A DNA stretch of 48,943 nt from the NCBI GenBank assembly GCA_037443705.1, contig JBBINV010000026.1:1-48943 (forward strand). The letters run 5' to 3'. The notes beneath the pieces are model-generated. The model was not told where the DNA came from and did no database searches. It saw nothing but the letters and a program-made list of their open reading frames with translations. A program made the translations under genes and the position numbers. The stretch is from 2-02-FULL-66-14 sp037443705. Its GTDB lineage: Bacteria; Pseudomonadota; Gammaproteobacteria; Burkholderiales; SG8-39. Shown here piece by piece: positions 32,057 through 39,554 of the stretch (the first letter of the stretch is position 1; each line of letters starts with the position of its first letter).

Positions 32057-34333
32057 ATGGCGGCGGCAGAAAAGATCCAGGGCGCACCCCTTCCCGCAAA
32101 GCTCGCGAGCCTGCTGCGCGAGGCCAAGTGGCTCGTACTGGCAGCACTCGGCGGCTACCTCTTCCTCGTCCTCGCGACCTACCATAGGAGCGATCCCGGC
32201 TGGTCGCACAGCGTGACCGCGGCCCTGACGCAGAACGCGGGCGGCCGTCTCGGGGCGTGGCTCGCTGACGTGCTGCTCTATGCGTTCGGGCTTTCGGCCT
32301 ACTGGTGGGTGGCGCTCTGCGCGTACGTGGTGGCGGCGGGCTATCGCAGGCTCGACGGGTCCGCCCTGGTCGACCGGCGTCCGCTCGCGATCGCGCTCGC
32401 CGGTTTCGCCATCCTGATCGTGTCCAGCGCGGTGCTCGAGGCGCTTCGGTTCCATAGCCTTGCGGTCGCTCTCCCGGACCGTCACGGAGGCGTGGTCGGC
32501 GACGCGCTGGGCGCGGCGGCGGCCGGCGCCCTCGGCTTCACGGGCGCCACTCTCTTGGCGCTGACGCTCGTCGCGGTGGGGTTCAGCCTTTTCACGGGGC
32601 TCTCCTGGATCGCGGTTGCGGAGGCGACCGGTGCGGGACTCGAGGCGCTCTACGCGCTCGCCGGGCGGCTCCTCGAGCAGCGGCGCGACAGAAGGCTCGG
32701 CGACCTGGCACGCGAGGAGCGCGAGGTCGTGGTCGAGGCCGAGAAGAAGCGCGAGGAAGAGCATCCGCCGCTCGTCATCGCGCCGCCGGCAACGGAAATC
32801 AGGAAATCGGAGCGCGCGCACAGGGAGAAGCAGGCCCCGCTCTTCGACGACCTGCCCGACACGCCGCTGCCGCCGTTGAAGCTCCTCGACGAGCCCGCGC
32901 GCGAGGGCGAAACGGTGGGCGCGGAGACGCTCGAGTACACCTCGCGCCTGATCGAGAAGAAGCTGTCCGACTTTGGCGTCGCGGTGAAGGTGCTGGCTGC
33001 GTACCCCGGACCGGTGATCACGCGCTACGAGATCGAGCCCTCGGTCGGGGTCAAGGGCAGCCAGATCGTGAACCTGGTGAAGGACCTGGCGCGCGCGCTC
33101 TCGGTCGTGGCGATCCGGGTCGTGGAGACGATCCCCGGGAAGTCGTGCATGGGGCTGGAAATCCCGAATCCGCACCGCCAGACCGTGCGATTGACCGAAA
33201 TTCTCGGTTCCGAGGTCTACCACAGCGCGCACTCGCACCTTGCGCTCGCGCTCGGCAAGGACATCGCGGGCAACCCGGTGGTGGCGGACCTCGCCCGCAT
33301 GCCCCATCTCATGGTCGCGGGCACCACCGGATCGGGCAAGTCGGTCGCGATCAACGCGATGATCCTGTCGCTGCTCTACAAGTCGGAGCCGCGGCACGTG
33401 CGATTCATCCTGATCGACCCGAAGATGCTCGAGCTCTCGGTCTACCAGGGCATTCCGCACCTCCTCGCCCCGGTCGTCACCGACATGAAGCAGGCGGCGA
33501 ACGCGCTTGCCTGGTGCGTCGCCGAGATGGACCGGCGCTACAGGCTCATGAACTGGCTCGGCGTGCGCAGCCTCTCCGGCTACAACCACAAGATCACCGA
33601 CGACGAGAAGCACGGCCGTACCACCGAGGGGCCGGCTCCGATCGAGGGCGGCGAGCCGCAGCCGCTCAAGGCCCTGCCCGTGATCGTGGTGGTGATCGAC
33701 GAGCTCGCCGACCTGATGATGGTCGCCGGAAAGAAGGTCGAGGAGCTGATCGCGCGCCTGGCGCAGAAGGCGCGCGCTGCCGGGATCCATCTGGTTCTTG
33801 CCACGCAGCGGCCGTCGGTGGACGTGATCACGGGACTCATCAAGGCAAACATCCCGGCGCGGATCGCGTTCCAGGTGTCCTCCAAGGTCGACTCGCGCAC
33901 CATTCTCGATCAGTCCGGGGCGGAGGCGCTTCTCGGCGCGGGCGACATGCTGTATCTGCCGCCCGGGACGGGGCTTCCGCAGCGCGTGCACGGCGCTTTC
34001 GTGGCCGATCACGAGGTGCACAAGGTGGTCGAGCACCTGAAGAACCTCGCGCAGCCCGAGTACATCGAGGACGTGCTCGAACCAGCGGCGGCAGAAGAAG
34101 GCGGGGCGGGCGGCAACGGCGAGGGCACGGGGGAGAAGGATCCCCTCTACGATCAGGCCGTCGAGATCGTTGTCCGCACGCGCCGGCCCTCGATCTCGCT
34201 CGTGCAGCGTCACCTGCGGATCGGCTACAACCGCGCCGCCCGCCTGATCGAGGACATGGAGCGCGCGGGGCTCGTCTCGCCGATGCAGTCGAACGGCAAC
34301 CGGGAGGTGCTCGTTCCCGCAAAGGCGGAATAG
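32057..34333 (+). CDS. ftsK: DNA translocase FtsK
   Basis: 758 residues, the compact betaproteobacterial form. Membrane helices lie at about 24-42, 70-96, 108-130 and 150-190. A short linker of charged residues (EKKREEEHPP) replaces the long Pro/Gln linker of E. coli FtsK. The motor domain has Walker A GTTGSGKS at 422-429, VIVVVIDELADLMMV as Walker B, and VLATQRPSVDVITGLIKANI. The C-terminal winged-helix gamma domain (DPLYDQAVEIVV, SLVQRHLRIGYNRAARL) reads KOPS sequences. It is anchored at the septum and pumps chromosome ends toward dif for XerCD recombination. First gene of the ftsK-lolA-rarA-serS run; TAAACT at about 32031 may be its -10 box. Confidence 0.96.
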   Translation: MAAAEKIQGAPLPAKLASLLREAKWLVLAALGGYLFLVLATYHRSDPGWSHSVTAALTQNAGGRLGAWLADVLLYAFGLSAYWWVALCAYVVAAGYRRLDGSALVDRRPLAIALAGFAILIVSSAVLEALRFHSLAVALPDRHGGVVGDALGAAAAGALGFTGATLLALTLVAVGFSLFTGLSWIAVAEATGAGLEALYALAGRLLEQRRDRRLGDLAREEREVVVEAEKKREEEHPPLVIAPPATEIRKSERAHREKQAPLFDDLPDTPLPPLKLLDEPAREGETVGAETLEYTSRLIEKKLSDFGVAVKVLAAYPGPVITRYEIEPSVGVKGSQIVNLVKDLARALSVVAIRVVETIPGKSCMGLEIPNPHRQTVRLTEILGSEVYHSAHSHLALALGKDIAGNPVVADLARMPHLMVAGTTGSGKSVAINAMILSLLYKSEPRHVRFILIDPKMLELSVYQGIPHLLAPVVTDMKQAANALAWCVAEMDRRYRLMNWLGVRSLSGYNHKITDDEKHGRTTEGPAPIEGGEPQPLKALPVIVVVIDELADLMMVAGKKVEELIARLAQKARAAGIHLVLATQRPSVDVITGLIKANIPARIAFQVSSKVDSRTILDQSGAEALLGAGDMLYLPPGTGLPQRVHGAFVADHEVHKVVEHLKNLAQPEYIEDVLEPAAAEEGGAGGNGEGTGEKDPLYDQAVEIVVRTRRPSISLVQRHLRIGYNRAARLIEDMERAGLVSPMQSNGNREVLVPAKAE

Positions 34334-34338
34334 CGCCT

Positions 34339-34950
34339 GTGACCCGGTTCGGCTTCCTTCTCGGGGTTTTCTTCGTTCTTTCGTGTCACGCATCGAGCCT
34401 GGAGCGTTTCCAGGTCTACGTGCGCACGACCCAGGCGGCGCGGGCCGAGTTCGAGCAACGGGTGTACGACGGCTCGCAGAAGCTGGTTCAGGAGTCGCGC
34501 GGCAGGGTCGTGTTTCTGCGCCCGGGCCGCTTCCGCTGGACCTACGAAAAGCCCTATCCGCAGGTGGTCGTGGGAGACGGAGAGCGCGTCTGGATCTACG
34601 ACGAGGACCTCAACCAGGTGACCGTGCGGCGCACGGCGCGCGCGATCGGGGCAATGCCCGCGGCGCTGCTCGCGGGCGCGCAGGAGATCGAGAAGGCGTT
34701 CGAACTCTCGGATGTGGGCGAGAAGGAGGGGCTGGCGTGGGTCGAGGCGAAGCCCCGAGAGCGCGAGGCGGGCTTCGAGCGCGTGCGGCTGGGCCTCGGC
34801 GTCGCGGGGGTGGAGGCCATGGAGCTCGTCGACCATTTCGGGCAGACCACGGTGCTGCGCTTTTCGCGCATCGCGCGAAATCCGAAGCTGGATGCCTCGG
34901 AGTTCCGCTTCGTCCCGCCCAGGGGCGCGGACGTGCTGGGCGAGCCGTGA
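34339..34950 (+). CDS. lolA: Outer-membrane lipoprotein carrier protein LolA
   Basis: 203 residues from a GTG start, 5 bp after the ftsK stop. Signal peptide MTRFGFLLGVFFVLSCHASS. The mature protein begins LERFQVYVRTTQAARAEFEQ, then GRVVFLRPGRFRWTYEKPYPQ, VVGDGERVWIYDEDLNQVTV and DHFGQTTVLRFSRI, the LolA beta-barrel blocks. It ferries lipoproteins across the periplasm from LolCDE to LolB. Its stop overlaps the GTG of rarA (GTGA at 34947-34950). Length and motifs are normal. Confidence 0.93.
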   Translation: MTRFGFLLGVFFVLSCHASSLERFQVYVRTTQAARAEFEQRVYDGSQKLVQESRGRVVFLRPGRFRWTYEKPYPQVVVGDGERVWIYDEDLNQVTVRRTARAIGAMPAALLAGAQEIEKAFELSDVGEKEGLAWVEAKPREREAGFERVRLGLGVAGVEAMELVDHFGQTTVLRFSRIARNPKLDASEFRFVPPRGADVLGEP

Positions 34951-36236
34951 AGGACCTCTTCGGCAAGCCCGAGCCCGCGGCGCCGCTCGCGGACCGCCTG
35001 CGGCCGCAGACGCTCGACGAGGTCGTCGGCCAGCGCCACCTCCTCGGGCCCGGAAAGCCGCTGCGGCTCGCTTTCGAGTCGCGCAAGCTCCACTCGATGA
35101 TCCTGTGGGGTCCGCCCGGGAGCGGCAAGACCACGCTTGCGCGGCTCATGGCGAAGGCGTTCGACGCCGAGTTCATCGCGCTCTCGGCCGTGTTTTCCGG
35201 CGTCAAGGACATCCGCGACGCCGTTCAGGCGGCCGAGCACGAGCTCGCGCGCTCGGGCCGGCCGACGATCCTCTTCGTCGACGAAGTGCACCGCTTCAAC
35301 AAGGCGCAGCAGGACGCGTTCCTGCCGTACGTCGAGCGCGGCGTGGTCACCTTCGTCGGCGCCACCACCGAGAACCCCTCGTTCGAGGTCAACTCGGCGC
35401 TGCTTTCGCGCGCGGCGGTCTACGTTCTCGAGAGTCTTTCCGCCCCGGACCTTTCGGCTTTGCTTTCCAGAACGGAAATCGAGCTGGACGAAGACGCCCG
35501 CGCGCGCCTGATCGGATTCGCCGACGGCGACGCGCGTCGGCTGCTGAACGCCGTGGAGATTCTCAGGAATGCGAGGCCACAGGGCGCGATCGATGGCGCG
35601 TTCGTGGAGCAGACGCTGGCGCGGAACCTGCGCCGGTTCGACAAGGGCGGCGAGCAGTTCTACGACCAGATCTCGGCGCTCCACAAGGCGGTGCGCGGCT
35701 CGCACCCGGATGCGTCGCTCTACTGGCTGGTGCGCATGCTGGACGGTGGAGCCGATCCGCTTTACGTCGGGCGGCGCGTGGTGCGCATGGCGACCGAGGA
35801 CATCGGACTGGCGGATCCCAGGGCGCTGCGGGTCGCGCTCGACGCGTGCGAGACCTACGAGCGGCTCGGCTCGCCCGAAGGCGAGCTCGCGCTCGCGCAA
35901 GCGGTTATCTACATGGCCTGCGCGCCGAAATCGAACGCGGTCTACAGCGCCTATAATGCCGCCCGCGAGTTCGTAGCCCGGGACGGCACGCGGCCGGTGC
36001 CGCTTCACATCCGCAACGCGCCCACGCGGCTCATGAAGGATCTCGGCTACGGGAAGGACTACCGCTACGCGCACGACGAGCAGGGTGCCTACGCCGCGGG
36101 CGAGCGCTATCTCCCCGAGGGAATGCCCGAGATCGAGTGGTACAAGCCCACGGACCGAGGCCTCGAAGGACAGATTCGCGAGAAGCTCGAATACCTGCGC
36201 GGCCTCGACGCCGCCGCCACCAAGAGACGGACATGA
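34947..36236 (+). CDS. rarA: Replication-associated recombination protein RarA (MgsA)
   Basis: 429 residues from a GTG overlapping the lolA stop. PLADRLRPQTLDEVVGQRHL opens the AAA+ domain, with Walker A GPPGSGKT at 55-62, Walker B ILFVDEVHRF (Asp112, Glu113), sensor-1 FVGATTENPSFE and DGDARRLLNAVE. The MgsA-specific C-terminal part contains FYDQISALHKAVRGSHPDA, EDIGLADP, LPLHIRNAPTRLMK-type sequence and YLPEGMPEIEWYKPTDRG. The tetrameric ATPase acts at stalled replication forks. It is coupled to lolA upstream and serS downstream by 4-bp overlaps. Confidence 0.95.
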   Translation: MKDLFGKPEPAAPLADRLRPQTLDEVVGQRHLLGPGKPLRLAFESRKLHSMILWGPPGSGKTTLARLMAKAFDAEFIALSAVFSGVKDIRDAVQAAEHELARSGRPTILFVDEVHRFNKAQQDAFLPYVERGVVTFVGATTENPSFEVNSALLSRAAVYVLESLSAPDLSALLSRTEIELDEDARARLIGFADGDARRLLNAVEILRNARPQGAIDGAFVEQTLARNLRRFDKGGEQFYDQISALHKAVRGSHPDASLYWLVRMLDGGADPLYVGRRVVRMATEDIGLADPRALRVALDACETYERLGSPEGELALAQAVIYMACAPKSNAVYSAYNAAREFVARDGTRPVPLHIRNAPTRLMKDLGYGKDYRYAHDEQGAYAAGERYLPEGMPEIEWYKPTDRGLEGQIREKLEYLRGLDAAATKRRT

Positions 36237-37510
36237 TCGACATCCAGCTCCTGCGCAATTCCCTTGACGACGTGGCAAAGCGCCTTGCCCGGCGCGGTTT
36301 TGAACTCGATGAATCGGTTTTTCGAGAGCTCGAGGACCGGCGAAAGACGATACAGACGAGAACCGAGTCCTTCCAGGCTCGGCGGAACGCGCTTTCGAAG
36401 CAGATCGGTCAGGCGAAGGCGAAGAAGGATCAGAAGCTCGTCGAGGAGATCATGTCGGAGGTGGCCGATTTCTCGGAGAAGCTGAAGGCGATGGAGACGG
36501 AGAACGACGCGGTCCAGCAGAAGCTGCGCGAATTCGTTTCGCTCATCCCGAACCTTCCACACGAGAGCGTCCCGGCGGGCACCTCGTCCGAGCAGAACGC
36601 CGAGCTGCGCCGCTGGGGCGAGCCCGGGAGGTTCGACTTTCCGGCGAGGGACCACGTCGACCTGGGAGCGCGGCTCGGGCTCGACTTCGAGACCGCGGCC
36701 AGGCTCGCCGGCGCGCGCTTTGCCGTAATGAAGGGGGGCGTAGCGCGCCTTCACCGCGCGCTCGCTCAGTTCATGCTCGACGTTCACACGCGCGAGCACG
36801 GCTACACCGAGGTGTACGTCCCCTACATGGTGAGCGGCGCATGCGCGGACGGCGTCTCGAGCCTCGCCAAATTCAAGGACGACCTGTTCAAGCTCGAGGG
36901 GCGAGACCTGTACCTCATTCCCACCGCGGAGTATCCGGTCACCAACTTCGTGCGCGAGGAGATCGTTCCGCTCGAGAACCTGCCCCTCAAGTTCGTCTGC
37001 CACTCGCCCTGCTTCCGTTCGGAAGCCGGGGCGGCGGGCAAGGATACGCGCGGCATGATCCGCAACCACCAGTTCGACAAGGTGGAACTGGTGCAGATCG
37101 TGCATCCGGCGAAATCCTGGGAAGCCCACGAGGAGCTCACCGCGCACGCCGAAACGATCCTCAAGAAGCTCGAGCTGCCCTACCGCGTGGTGGTGCTGTG
37201 CACCGGCGACATGGGGTTTTCCTCGGCAAAGACCTACGACCTCGAGGTGTGGCTCCCCGGCCAGAACGCGTACCGCGAAATTTCGTCGTGCTCCAACTTC
37301 GAGGCCTTCCAGGCGCGCCGCATGCAGGCGCGCTTCCGCAACGAGAACGGGAAGCCCGAGCTCGTCCACACCCTCAACGGCTCCGGCCTCGCGGTGGGAC
37401 GCACGCTCGTAGCGATCCTCGAGAACTTCCAGAACGCCGACGGCTCGGTCACGATTCCGCCGGCGCTCCGGCCTTGGATGAACGGCGCGGAGAAAATCTC
37501 GCCCACCTGA
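36233..37510 (+). CDS. serS: Seryl-tRNA synthetase
   Basis: 425 residues, normal for bacterial SerRS. The long N-terminal coiled-coil arm (about 30-105; RRNALSKQIGQAKAKKDQKL) binds the long variable arm of tRNA-Ser. The class II core follows: motif 2 in FVCHSPCFRSEAGAAGKDTRG and motif 3 in LNGSGLAVGRTLVAILEN, with the serine-pocket block YLIPTAEYPVTNF. It charges tRNA-Ser with serine. The start overlaps the rarA stop in ATGA. A gene for one substrate, tRNA-Ser(CGA), lies 16 bp downstream. Confidence 0.97.
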   Translation: MIDIQLLRNSLDDVAKRLARRGFELDESVFRELEDRRKTIQTRTESFQARRNALSKQIGQAKAKKDQKLVEEIMSEVADFSEKLKAMETENDAVQQKLREFVSLIPNLPHESVPAGTSSEQNAELRRWGEPGRFDFPARDHVDLGARLGLDFETAARLAGARFAVMKGGVARLHRALAQFMLDVHTREHGYTEVYVPYMVSGACADGVSSLAKFKDDLFKLEGRDLYLIPTAEYPVTNFVREEIVPLENLPLKFVCHSPCFRSEAGAAGKDTRGMIRNHQFDKVELVQIVHPAKSWEAHEELTAHAETILKKLELPYRVVVLCTGDMGFSSAKTYDLEVWLPGQNAYREISSCSNFEAFQARRMQARFRNENGKPELVHTLNGSGLAVGRTLVAILENFQNADGSVTIPPALRPWMNGAEKISPT

Positions 37511-37526
37511 TAGAATTCGCCTCCCC

Positions 37527-37618
<92 letters not shown>

Positions 37619-37651
37619 TTGCCCTGACGGAGTCGCCGGCCGGCCGCCGGC

Positions 37652-38197
37652 TCAGTCGAAATGGACCTGGAACCGAAGCTGCGCGAAGTTTATTCCCGGG
37701 TTCGGCTCCTCGATCCCGGCGTTCGACAGGTGCTGCAGGCGAACCCCCAGGTCGTAGCGCCCGCGCTCGCCGAAACGCACGCCCGCGCCGATATGGTCGC
37801 CGAAATCGGGATGCGAGCCGAAGCGTTTGCCCGCGTGGATGCGTTTCTTCGACCGGTAATGGAGCCCGATCGCCGCCTCCAGATACGGCGACACCGATGA
37901 TCGCGAACCCGGCTGCAGCCGGAAAGTCGGGGTGATGCCGAAATCCGCGAGCGAGGTGTTGCCGCCCGCGCCACTGCTTCCCTTCCAGTAGCCGAGCTGC
38001 TGGTCCCAGTAGCCGCCGATGTGCCAGGTCCCGGTGTCGAACCACCGGCGTTTCCATTCCCATTGCACGCCCACGCGCGCCATGTCCGTGCCGTCGCCGC
38101 TGCCGACCTCGAACGACGCCGAATCCATCGCCCGGACCGGCGGCGCGAGGCACAGGATCACAGCCGCAGCGAGCGGCAACGCGAGTCGGTTGATCAC
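37652..38197 (-). CDS. pagL: PagL-type lipid A 3-O-deacylase (acyloxyacyl hydrolase family)
   Basis: 181 residues from a GTG at 38197 that follows GGGGGGAAA; the ATG at 38220 is out of frame. The signal peptide ends at Ala23 (PPVRA). The mature protein has barrel-type alternating strands and the family tail LGVRLQHLSNAGIEEPNPGINF, with the His156-x-Ser158-Asn-Ala motif of the PagL active site. PagL outer-membrane barrels remove the 3-O acyl chain of lipid A, changing endotoxicity and membrane permeability. The acid of the catalytic triad, as I recall it a Glu in NPGEN-like contexts of related proteins, appears as Ile169-Asn170 here; Glu163 or Glu164 might substitute. It ends FD rather than in a terminal Phe. 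It lies 32 bp after the phosphonoacetate hydrolase gene on the same strand. Confidence 0.83.
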   Translation of the reverse strand: MINRLALPLAAAVILCLAPPVRAMDSASFEVGSGDGTDMARVGVQWEWKRRWFDTGTWHIGGYWDQQLGYWKGSSGAGGNTSLADFGITPTFRLQPGSRSSVSPYLEAAIGLHYRSKKRIHAGKRFGSHPDFGDHIGAGVRFGERGRYDLGVRLQHLSNAGIEEPNPGINFAQLRFQVHFD

Positions 38198-38229
38198 TTT
38201 CCCCCCGGAAGGAAACCCATGATGCGGAA

Positions 38230-39495
38230 TCAGGTGGTTCCGTTCAGCGCGTAGTCGAATACGCGGTAGCTCTTCAGAGTCTCGGTCGCCGCGCGCAGCC
38301 GGCAGGCGTCGTTCAGCGGCTCGCTGAAGATCAGCGGGACTTTCGATTCGGTTACGCCGCCGTGGGTGCGCAGCCGGTGGCCGGCAAGCCCGGAAAGATC
38401 GTGCTCGCGCTCGGAAGCGCCGATGCAGACGTCGGCGCGCGCGATCACCGCGACATCGCCTTCGCGGTCGGCGGGGAGCTCGTGCACCCGGCAGGCGGTC
38501 TCCCTGTCCAGGACGGCGTCGATGCCGTCCAGCCCCTGGATCGCGGCGATCACGTCGCGCGGCGTCGATCTCCCGCGGCACCACACGCGCACGAACCCGC
38601 CGAGCGCGCCGTGGTGCGCCACGAATGCATCCGTGATCGGGCAGATGACGCGCACGTCGCCCTTGCCGAGCTCGGCATCGAGGATGTCCTGCAGCCAGAT
38701 CACGTTCGGGCTGCCGTCGGCACGCGACTTGTCGTTCATGCCGTGGTCGGCGGTGAGCGCTACGAGCGCGCCTTGCGCGGCGAGGCGCCCGAAGCCCTCG
38801 TCGAGCGCCGCGTAGAAGCGCATTGCCTCCGGCTCTTCGGGAGCGTACTTGTGCTGGACCCAGTCGGTGAGCGACAGGTACATCAGGTCCGGCCGGTCGC
38901 GCGCGAGCAGCCGGATGCCCGCCTCGAGCACGAAGAGCGACAGCTCCATCGAGTACATGTCCGGCTGCGGCATGCCTGTCAGTTCGAGGACGTTGTCGAT
39001 GCCGTTTTCGGCGCGCGTGCAGCGGCTCGCGAATTCCGATGAAAACGAAACGCTGCCGTTCGACAGATCGAGACCCTTGCCGAGCTGCCTGCGCAACTTG
39101 TCCTTGGCGGTGATCGAGACCACGCGCGCGCCGGCCCTGGCGAACTGCGCGAGGATGGTGTCGCCGCGCAGGAGCTCCGGGCCGGTCATCACGACCGCCC
39201 TGCCCGAGCGCGCATCGAGGTAGAAGTTGCCCGAGATGCCGTGGCGCGCGGCGGGTGTGCCGGTGATGATCGACATGTTGTTGGGGCAGGTGAAGCTCGG
39301 CACCGTGCCCTCGGCGACCGCCGCGAAGCCTTGCGTCATGAAGCGCGCGACGTTGGGAAGAACCCCGCGCGCAAGTCCCTCGCGCAGGTACGCCGGGTCG
39401 CCGCCATCGATGCATACCACCACGACGGGGCGGCGCGGCCAGCGGTAGCGCACGCCGTTCGCCTCGACTGCAGGCCGCTCGTTTCGCAGAATCAC
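38230..39495 (-). CDS. phnA: Phosphonoacetate hydrolase (alkaline phosphatase superfamily)
   Basis: 421 residues from a GTG at 39495; no in-frame ATG precedes the first metal ligand. Two-zinc alkaline phosphatase superfamily fold: Asp30 in VVVCIDGGDP, nucleophile Thr69 in PSFTCPNNMS, Asp211 and His215 in TDWVQHK, Asp250-His251 in DHGMN and His378 in HGG. Lysines in ITAKDKLRR match the substrate-carboxylate-binding lysines of phosphonoacetate hydrolase, and GIDNVLELTGMPQPDMYS is also typical. The enzyme cleaves phosphonoacetate to acetate and phosphate. There is no signal peptide, so it is cytoplasmic. No phosphonate transporter or LysR regulator adjoins it. A generic nucleotide pyrophosphatase is less likely because the lysine block and spacing fit PhnA. 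Confidence 0.85.
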   Translation of the reverse strand: MILRNERPAVEANGVRYRWPRRPVVVVCIDGGDPAYLREGLARGVLPNVARFMTQGFAAVAEGTVPSFTCPNNMSIITGTPAARHGISGNFYLDARSGRAVVMTGPELLRGDTILAQFARAGARVVSITAKDKLRRQLGKGLDLSNGSVSFSSEFASRCTRAENGIDNVLELTGMPQPDMYSMELSLFVLEAGIRLLARDRPDLMYLSLTDWVQHKYAPEEPEAMRFYAALDEGFGRLAAQGALVALTADHGMNDKSRADGSPNVIWLQDILDAELGKGDVRVICPITDAFVAHHGALGGFVRVWCRGRSTPRDVIAAIQGLDGIDAVLDRETACRVHELPADREGDVAVIARADVCIGASEREHDLSGLAGHRLRTHGGVTESKVPLIFSEPLNDACRLRAATETLKSYRVFDYALNGTT

Positions 39496-39554
39496 ACGCC
39501 GACGATAGCATCGCACCGCGCCGCGTGCCACGGTTCGCGTAAACTTCGGCCCCC

